Of a stretch of DNA of 5,790 nt, positions 1 to 4,601 are shown piece by piece. A program made the position numbers and the translations under genes. The first letter of the stretch is position 1, and every line of letters starts with the position of its first letter. Source of the stretch: Pelotomaculum sp. UBA3103 (lineage in GTDB: Bacteria; Bacillota; Desulfotomaculia; Desulfotomaculales; Pelotomaculaceae); NCBI GenBank assembly GCA_002365855.1, contig DFAP01000142.1, positions 1,084 to 6,873 on the forward strand. Reading direction: 5' to 3'. The notes under the pieces were generated by a model. That model did no database searches. It saw nothing but the letters and a program-made list of their open reading frames with translations, and had not been told where the DNA came from.

Positions 1-11
1 CAGCGGTAAAA

Positions 12-17
12 TGTCAA
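12..17 (-). promoter_or_regulatory. Possible outward-facing -35 box (TTGACA)
   Basis: On the minus strand this is a perfect TTGACA hexamer. It lies about 130 bases downstream of the IS110 transposase remnant and points the same way, out of the window. A matching -10 box would fall beyond base 1, so the promoter cannot be confirmed. In IS110-family elements the right end is known to supply a -35 box that meets a -10 box from the left end when the element circularises, making a junction promoter. The position and orientation here fit that role, but one hexamer is weak evidence. Confidence 0.3.
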
Positions 18-60
18 GCACCATTTTCGAGGAAACTGGAAAAAATTTATCCTAAAAAGG

Positions 61-89
61 CAAAAAAGGCAACAAAAAACTAGCCCCAG
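61..89. repeat. Imperfect direct repeat, copy 1 (left of IS110 remnant)
   Basis: This 29-base stretch matches 636-664 in the same orientation at 24 of 29 positions. Its core is an A-rich tract, GGCAA, a second A-run, then CTAGCC. On the minus strand it reads as a short GC-containing segment followed by T-runs, a little like an intrinsic terminator, but the possible stem (CCAG/CTGG) is only about 4 bp. The two copies bracket the transposase remnant. They could be element ends, a duplicated target, or two copies of a terminator-like sequence. Confidence 0.5.
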
Positions 90-143
90 ATATTCGACTG
101 GTAATAACTGGGCGACAAGAAGGCGGCCACTTACAGGAGGCGA

Positions 144-585
144 TCAACCACCCCTCTTTCTAGGAATATATAGCTGGTTCGTGCGCAGCAAAGCATAAAC
201 CAGCCGGACCAGTTTTCTTGCGGTTAAGACGAGGGCTTTCTTATGTTTATGAGTATGGGCTTCATCATACTTGACGCGGTAGAACTCAGCGAATTCCCGA
301 TCATGCACCCTTATCAGGTTGGCTGCCTCTACCAGGTAGTAGCGCAAGTACTTATTGCCTGAGCGGATACGCTTAATATCTTCGGCTTTCCACTCGCCGG
401 ACTGCTCTTCGTTCCATACCAGGTCGGCAAACTTGGCCAATGCCTTGTTCCAGCGGCATGGCGGCAATTTCACCGGGAGACAGGAATTCCTCCACCACCG
501 CCATGGCAGTGGCCTCGAAATTATTGGAGAAAATCTTTTCCTGACGCAAAGAGCTGAACTTCAGGAAGAGACTGTTTAAAAAATA
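144..585 (-). pseudogene. IS110-family transposase remnant (internal deletion and frameshift)
   Basis: The C-terminal 109 codons (473 to 144, stop TGA) carry the typical end of IS110-family transposases (Transposase_20 domain): QSGEW, then SGNKYLRYYLVEAAN, then a run of basic helices ending RLVYALLRTNQLYIP. The ATG at 473 is not a real start. Upstream, in another frame, lies FLKFSSLRQEKIFSNNFEAT followed by EEFLSPGEIAAMPLEQ, which reads as the linker region of the same family. The frames meet near 435-442. From memory of the family, about 100 residues, including the helix-hairpin-helix with the PGIGP motif, are missing between MPLEQ and ALAKFA. The DEDD (RuvC-like) N-terminal domain is also absent as such. 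The upstream frame stays open past 585 but loses clear similarity. Intact members are about 400 residues, so this is a dead, internally deleted copy. Confidence 0.85.
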
Positions 586-634
586 GGTTTTTAAAGTGAC
601 ACCAATGTCCAGACTCTGCCCGACAAAAACACGA

Positions 635-835
635 CTAAAAAAGGCAATAAAAAACTGGCTCCGGCAGGGTGGCTGCTAAAAAGCAACCTACACCCCGGGC
701 CGGTAATACCCTTTTCCCCACTTCTTTGGCCAACCCGTCAAAGCTGGCAAATCCCAATTTGCTAAACTTGCAAATTAGGGCAGCTGGCCTGGGTAATTTA
801 TTCTGAAATTCAACAGATAATGTACTAAATGACAC
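635..835 (-). CDS. Doubtful 66-codon reading frame, unknown product
   Basis: The frame starts at a GTG directly after the TAA of the HEPN gene (TAAGTG) and ends in the T-rich direct repeat. I recognise no domain. The sequence is mildly basic, with no transmembrane segment or signal peptide I can see. There is no Shine-Dalgarno sequence at a useful distance, since the upstream bases are just the end of the HEPN gene. The frame's last residues are encoded by the repeat element itself. It could be a small downstream cistron, part of the decayed mobile element, or simply chance. It is listed because it is the only open frame in this stretch between the HEPN gene and the IS110 remnant. Confidence 0.2.
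   Translation of the reverse strand: MSFSTLSVEFQNKLPRPAALICKFSKLGFASFDGLAKEVGKRVLPARGVGCFLAATLPEPVFYCLF
636..664. repeat. Imperfect direct repeat, copy 2 (right of IS110 remnant)
   Basis: This is the partner of 61-89, with 24 of 29 bases identical and the same A-run, GGCAA, A-run, CTGGCT layout. It lies just beyond the 5' side of the transposase remnant. On the minus strand it gives T-rich tracts that overlap the end of a doubtful 66-codon reading frame. A small hairpin (671-688) sits immediately upstream on that strand, so this copy could help terminate transcripts coming from the HEPN genes. Confidence 0.5.
671..688 (-). terminator. Weak hairpin before T-rich tracts, possible terminator
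   Basis: The minus strand can form a 6-bp stem (GGTTGC with GCAGCC, one G-U pair) around a 6-base TTTTTA loop. T-runs follow about 20 bases further on, inside the direct repeat at 636-664. It is placed where the minus-strand gene cluster should end, about 150 bases after the HEPN stop codon. The stem is short and the T-run does not follow it directly, so this is a tentative terminator call. Confidence 0.2.
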
Positions 836-1906
836 TTACTTACAAGGGCGCAGGCGCAACGTAGCTTCGTGCAGCCTATTCACGAAACGGTTGAAACAAT
901 CGACGGCCTTTTCCACCAGCTTTTGATCGGAGAACTCAGGCTCCCCCGAGGCAACGGGGAGGTAGCTTTCCCACGGGCTGAAATGCACCACCCTGTGGCG
1001 GTGGTGAATGAGCCGTTGGAGCAGCGCCAGATCATTGGAGAAGACTCCTATCTCGCCAAACTTTATGCCGTAGGCCTTACGGTACGCCTTCTTCGCCTCC
1101 TCGTAATCCTGAAAGTTTATACGTCGATTCCCGACCATCTTCTGAAGTACTGTCCGGTTACTGGCGACTGCCTCCTCTTTCAAATCGTCTGCGGTGAAAT
1201 GGGCCCTCTCCCGTTGGGAGTAAAAGGCAGTTATTAAGGCCTTAAGGTCAGGGTTAATCCCTTCTGGCTCCAGTTCCAGAAACCTTGTTTTGCAGTAGTC
1301 CTCAAAGCCTGTCACCAGTGTAACAATTATAAAGTTGCTTAAAATCACTTCGAAAGCGTAACCCTCTTCTGATTTTGCTTTTCTAAGCAATTCCACCGCT
1401 TGCACCGTGTTCCGCCAGGCCTCTATGGCTGTAGGCTGTAACACCAAATGCCCGCCCAGGCGCACGGAGTAGTGGCCCACCGCCAAGCTGGTATCGCCGA
1501 TCCTGTAAACACGACCATCATCGCCCACCCTGAGTTGTACCGGGGACGGTCGCCCCTCAGCCCGCACCAGCTTTCCCCCGGGAACTCTCGGGCCTACATG
1601 CAGCCTTGTTTCCAAAGGAGACCACACAAGCGCGATATATACCCGAAAACAGGGGGTAACAGACGTTAGATCTACCGTGGCCACGCGGGTTCCTGTGCCG
1701 GGAGTGAAATGAAAAAACAATAACTCTAGCCGCTCGTTGCGCACCAATTGGAAAATGTGGGCTCCGGCCGCCAGTTCCAAAATGACCTCCTGAGGCAGAG
1801 CCGTATCAAAAAGCGTTTCAGAAACGTAACCGAACTCAACCGTCCCTTCCGGGCGACACATTTCCTCCGTAATCCTTTTCAGCACTTCTGGCGGAATGTT
1901 TCGCAC
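836..1906 (-). CDS. HEPN-domain protein with beta-rich N-terminal half (putative RNase)
   Basis: This is an intact 356-residue protein. Roughly residues 20-160 alternate hydrophobic and polar residues with many glycines and turns. A stretch around residues 85-105 (VYIALVWSPLETRLHVG) has a lectin or LamG-like look, so this half is probably a beta-sandwich, but I do not recognise a family. From about residue 185 it is helical. FIIVTLVTGFEDYCKTRFLE is a typical opening helix of HEPN domains, and RHRVVH (R303 to H308) is an R-x4-H motif, the known active-site signature of HEPN RNases. No signal peptide or membrane segment is seen, so it should be cytoplasmic. The GTG start at 1906 is supported by a good ribosome binding site 7 bases upstream. 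It follows the ApeA-like HEPN gene by 108 bases on the same strand and probably shares its transcript. No nucleotidyltransferase (MNT) antitoxin partner is present. RNase activity and target are inferred. Confidence 0.8.
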   Translation of the reverse strand: MRNIPPEVLKRITEEMCRPEGTVEFGYVSETLFDTALPQEVILELAAGAHIFQLVRNERLELLFFHFTPGTGTRVATVDLTSVTPCFRVYIALVWSPLETRLHVGPRVPGGKLVRAEGRPSPVQLRVGDDGRVYRIGDTSLAVGHYSVRLGGHLVLQPTAIEAWRNTVQAVELLRKAKSEEGYAFEVILSNFIIVTLVTGFEDYCKTRFLELEPEGINPDLKALITAFYSQRERAHFTADDLKEEAVASNRTVLQKMVGNRRINFQDYEEAKKAYRKAYGIKFGEIGVFSNDLALLQRLIHHRHRVVHFSPWESYLPVASGEPEFSDQKLVEKAVDCFNRFVNRLHEATLRLRPCK

Positions 1907-1912
1907 TGTCTC

Positions 1913-1921
1913 ACCTTCCTT
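1913..1921 (-). promoter_or_regulatory. Ribosome binding site deciding the GTG start of the HEPN gene
   Basis: AAGGAAGGT on the minus strand lies about 7 bases before the GTG at 1906. The reading frame is open for 36 codons further upstream, to the TAG at 2015, with no better start, so this site fixes the start codon. Confidence 0.6.
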
Positions 1922-2014
1922 GTCGGGTCGTAGCGTTCCAGGTGGCAGGCAACTTCCTTGCCCAAGTGGATCCCTTACTTTCTGTCTCTCAGAGAAACCT
2001 ACCCAGGGCTCCCT

Positions 2015-2557
2015 CTATCCCATCAGCTTATCAAAGCGTCCTTCATCTAGGGCGGCGATGATTTGTTCACGATCCGGCAACGGCATCCCTTTCTGGATGC
2101 GGCTTGCAGCTAGCTCCGTATACCGCAGACATGCCCGCCGGGCCAGGTTCCGGGCAAGATAGAGATAAAGAGTAGAAGAGTCCTTCCAGGGGTTCCCATG
2201 AACAAGGTCGCTGCGGATTTTGTAGAGCTCCTTGAAGTTATGTTTGATACGCTCCTTTTCACAGGTATTGTGACCCAGAAGTCTACCTAAACGTTTAGCT
2301 AAGGAATCCGTTAGTTCCTTATCATTTGTTTTACCCAAGAGGGCCTCTATAGCGACAGCATGCCAGAGAAGTTGCTCCGCCGACGACTGGTACGGATCAG
2401 TCAGAAAAGCCTTTAAAAGATAATCCAACGCTATCTTAAAAAAATTCCAAGTTTCCTCTTGCAGTAGCTTATTAATTACGCCAAAATCCTCCCGAACACA
2501 TCTCTCTAACTCAATCGTGGCCTTTTCATCAAGGCAAAACCATATATAACGGGACAT
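2015..2557 (-). CDS. C-terminal HEPN half of the ApeA-like gene (could be its own cistron)
   Basis: This 180-residue frame is almost entirely alpha-helical and holds the complete HEPN core, including the R115-SDLV-H120 motif followed by GN, typical of Apea-like HEPN domains. Its ATG at 2557 lies inside the end of the upstream frame (52-base overlap). It is preceded by GAGGAG with a 5-base spacer (2563-2568), so it could be translated alone by coupling to the upstream frame. If so, it would be a stand-alone HEPN protein. If the frameshift reading is right, the first seven residues are an artefact and translation enters from the upstream frame near 2537. I favour the single-gene reading but cannot exclude this one. 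Confidence 0.45.
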   Translation of the reverse strand: MSRYIWFCLDEKATIELERCVREDFGVINKLLQEETWNFFKIALDYLLKAFLTDPYQSSAEQLLWHAVAIEALLGKTNDKELTDSLAKRLGRLLGHNTCEKERIKHNFKELYKIRSDLVHGNPWKDSSTLYLYLARNLARRACLRYTELAASRIQKGMPLPDREQIIAALDEGRFDKLMG

Positions 2558-2562
2558 ACCAA

Positions 2563-2568
2563 CTCCTC
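2563..2568 (-). promoter_or_regulatory. Shine-Dalgarno-like GAGGAG before ATG 2557
   Basis: GAGGAG with a 5-base spacer precedes the ATG of the HEPN half. It lies inside the codons for a Glu/Asp-rich stretch of the upstream frame (DEEL), so it may be coding coincidence. It is the main evidence for two coupled genes rather than one frameshifted gene. Confidence 0.35.
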
Positions 2569-3476
2569 ATCCTCCAGCCCGACTACGGGCTCCACTTCGA
2601 GCATCGAAGTGTCTGGGGCGGCGCGCGGTAGTTCGATAAGGTTGCCGTCACATTTAAGACGGAAGGGCACCCGGAAGCCATGCCACGGTACCCAAGTCAG
2701 GTGCTTTTTATTCTGAATAAGCCGCTCTACCGAGAAGCGGATACCCATATCAGACCAGCAAAAGCCCTCTAATTTTTCAGGCCGTGCATCATGCAGTTCA
2801 CGAGCCAGGCTGAATCCTTCAGGTAACCAGTCATATAGCACAAGCCTGTAGAGAGCCATCTGGAAAGGAGCTAGCCAGTCAGGTGCAGCCCGCTTTTTTA
2901 TTTCAAACAAGTCACTGAAATCAAGAGGTATCTTTCCAATGACATTAATTAGTTTGCTACCGCTGATTACCAAAAACAAGTAATCGGAAAGCTTTTGAGT
3001 ATCCCACACGGCGTGCGGGTAAAAAACCCTGCTGACTCGGTTTCCAGAAAGGTGCTCAAGTTCATCTCGCGAGAACCGCCTAATGACAAAATCATCGCAC
3101 ACTATGAAATAACCTTGCGAAGTTAAATGTTTTCCTTCTTGTTCCGTTAAATGAATACCTTCAAGTGGCACCAGGTAGGTTACTTTTATTCCTCGGGCCG
3201 TAAATGCTTGCTTGTATTGCTGAAATAGCTTCTCATAATCCGGTTTGCTTCCCGTGTCAGCACAATCTAAGTAGTACCCGGAGCGGCGGAAGAAGCTAGT
3301 TGCGGCATTTTTCCACCAATTGTAAGAGGAAGAAGAATGGGGTCCATCACCGTCTCCGTAAGCACCTCCACGGTATAACTGCTTAATTAGAGGAAGTCTC
3401 TGTCACGCTCTCAGTGAGTAAAGTAACAGCACAAAATTTTCTTTTGCGCCGCAAACCATAGCAGACGTCAAATTCG

Positions 3477-3854
3477 TTAAAAAGTGGATAATTTGTAACT
3501 TCCGTACCTTGCCAAATAAAACCTCAGCACCGCCTTAAACAGTGGGCCATGATTGGGTATCTTTAAATGCAATAACTCATGAACTATAACTTCAGCCCGA
3601 AAAGCTGCCGGTTTTTTTAGTAATTCCGGATCAAATGTCAACCGCCCTTTGCTGGAGCAGCTGGCGCATTTGTTTTTCATCGCCCGGAGATGGACCTGTT
3701 TTGGCTCTACTCCAATCCGCTTCGCCCGGATGGCCATTTCTGATCCAACTTCATCCAGAGGAAGACAAGAGATGTCTTCATATAAAGGGCAGATAGTCGT
3801 GCTTCCTTCAATAGGCTCAGAATTTGCATGTGGTAAAACCATCAAATTTACCAC
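3477..3854 (-). CDS. Minimal YgjP/SprT-like zinc metallopeptidase
   Basis: This 125-residue protein matches the C-terminal catalytic part of the YgjP-like (DUF45, M48-like) metallopeptidase family. It has RAKRIGVEPKQVHLRAMK, then the conserved C-SCSSKGRLTFDPELL segment, then HELLHLKIPNH. The zinc ligands would be H92 and H96 of HExxH plus H102, with E93 as the catalytic base, all present. Full YgjP-type proteins are about 230 residues, so the N-terminal beta domain is missing or replaced by about 38 residues I do not recognise. The GTG at 3854 directly follows an in-frame TGA and has only a weak ribosome binding site; ATG 3842 is the alternative start. It begins about 22 bases after the winged-helix gene, so it belongs to the same transcript. 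YgjP-like peptidases are often found beside restriction systems; the substrate is unknown. Confidence 0.8.
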   Translation of the reverse strand: MVNLMVLPHANSEPIEGSTTICPLYEDISCLPLDEVGSEMAIRAKRIGVEPKQVHLRAMKNKCASCSSKGRLTFDPELLKKPAAFRAEVIVHELLHLKIPNHGPLFKAVLRFYLARYGSYKLSTF

Positions 3855-3876
3855 TCAAAAGATACAGACCTGACCA

Positions 3877-4599
3877 TTACCGGTTTACGATTGTAACCAC
3901 ATCCAAATCCAAACCCTGGCGCTGTATTTCAAATCGTTTAGATTGCCATATATCCGCCACTGAAATATCCAGGTGAAAAGGAAAAGCTGAGGGTAGCAGG
4001 GGCAACTGCTGCAGAATCACCGCTGGGGTTGATTCCGGACACAGCAGGGCTTCTAAAAACCACAACTGAACGCTATCGCTGGCCGGACCTTTTTTGGCGG
4101 CGGGGATGTAAACGCCTTTTACGGCCGTATCCTGGAGAACGCCCCAGTCTACCAGCGAACGTACCACTCGTTGGCTCGCCCGGCGAACAGTTGACCTTTC
4201 TCCCCACCGCTCCGCCAGCCGGCGGTAAATCTGCTCTAGAGAAACTTCATTCTGCAGTGACAACAGACGACCAGTAATATCCGCTATATCGCGAAAAAAC
4301 GGGTAGGCCGCAAGCGTCATGCCCCAGTGCAACCAGAGTCTTGTATCGGGGCCGTCCTCGGTTAAAATTCTTAAAGCCCGCTCCTGTAATGACCGGTGTT
4401 TCTGCGGTACCCTGACCCAAATCCGGGTTAACACGGTTATGGTCTTCCTGCGTGCCTCCCTGCTTCGACATTCTGATTGCAAGAAATCATCAAGGTATTT
4501 CCGTACCTCAGCAATGTCTGTTTCCGTTGCGGCTTTCCAGGCGGCGGCATCCAGCCATTCCAACCTGATTCGCCGGTCAAAACCTATGTTTAACGCCAT
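3877..4599 (-). CDS. PglZ-partner protein with probable winged-helix domain
   Basis: This 240-residue soluble protein opens with MALNIGFDRRIRLEWLDAAA, then runs through helical segments. Residues about 119-156 look like a winged helix: SLEQIYRRLAERWGERST, a recognition-helix-like stretch with RASQRVVRSLVDWGVL, then a GVYIP strand. I recall similar unnamed proteins beside pglZ in BREX-like and DUF499/DUF1156 defence clusters. Size and position are also like BrxA, a DNA-binding BREX protein, but I cannot claim orthology. A longer TTG start at 4617 is possible. I chose ATG 4599 because a strong GGGAGGAG lies 8 bases upstream and the ATG follows the PglZ stop by only 2 bases, a tightly coupled arrangement. 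Likely role (inferred): DNA-binding or assembly partner of the PglZ protein. Confidence 0.7.
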   Translation of the reverse strand: MALNIGFDRRIRLEWLDAAAWKAATETDIAEVRKYLDDFLQSECRSREARRKTITVLTRIWVRVPQKHRSLQERALRILTEDGPDTRLWLHWGMTLAAYPFFRDIADITGRLLSLQNEVSLEQIYRRLAERWGERSTVRRASQRVVRSLVDWGVLQDTAVKGVYIPAAKKGPASDSVQLWFLEALLCPESTPAVILQQLPLLPSAFPFHLDISVADIWQSKRFEIQRQGLDLDVVTIVNR

Positions 4600-4601
4600 A
4601 A

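Larger units (their letters stand above)
2015..3402 (-). pseudogene. ApeA-like HEPN gene, apparently frameshifted and lacking a normal start
   Basis: Two overlapping frames seem to be parts of one gene. The 5' part (open 3402 to 2506; first standard start GTG 3171, 221 codons) contains VPLEGIHL followed by a segment around FVIRRFSRDELEHL. This resembles the N-terminal pattern I know from Apea-like HEPN proteins. The 3' part (2557 to 2015, 180 codons) is a clear Apea-like HEPN domain: HAVAIEALLG, then KIRSDLVHGN with R115 and H120 in an R-x4-H arrangement. A -1 change at the T-run 2536-2539 would join them as VIYGF-CLDEK, giving about 385 residues from GTG 3171 or about 462 with the whole open frame. 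Upstream of 3171 there are 77 open, protein-like codons but no ATG, GTG or TTG in frame, and a TGA at 3403-3405. Loss of one T, programmed slippage, or a sequencing error could explain the frame change. Two coupled genes are the alternative. ApeA is a known single-gene phage-defence protein; its activity here is uncertain. Confidence 0.65.

Noticed and set aside
869..1237. 122-codon plus-strand open frame, and the other plus-strand frames across the window
   Set aside because: It lies wholly opposite the HEPN gene, has no domain I recognise and no supporting ribosome binding site. The other plus-strand frames are likewise opposite real minus-strand genes.
1948..1962. Small inverted repeat GGCAA/TTGCC between the HEPN genes as a terminator
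   Set aside because: The stem is only 5 bp, with no T-run after it on either strand.
1907..2014. 36 open codons in frame between the TAG of the ApeA-like gene and the GTG of the second HEPN gene, hinting at a stop-codon readthrough fusion
   Set aside because: A run this long without a stop is expected by chance roughly one time in five. The text is not domain-like, and a good ribosome binding site supports GTG 1906.
836..2557. HEPN-MNT toxin-antitoxin pair
   Set aside because: Neither neighbour shows the GSxxxGxxxxxSDxD nucleotidyltransferase motif, and both genes are themselves HEPN proteins.
3403..3476. Promoter between the metallopeptidase and ApeA-like genes (TTGACG on the minus strand near 3466-3471)
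   Set aside because: No acceptable -10 box lies 16-18 bases downstream.
4247..4471. 74-codon minus-strand frame inside the winged-helix gene, and the 61-codon frame at 5164-5349 inside pglZ
   Set aside because: Both are alternate-frame shadows within genes that have clear protein signatures.
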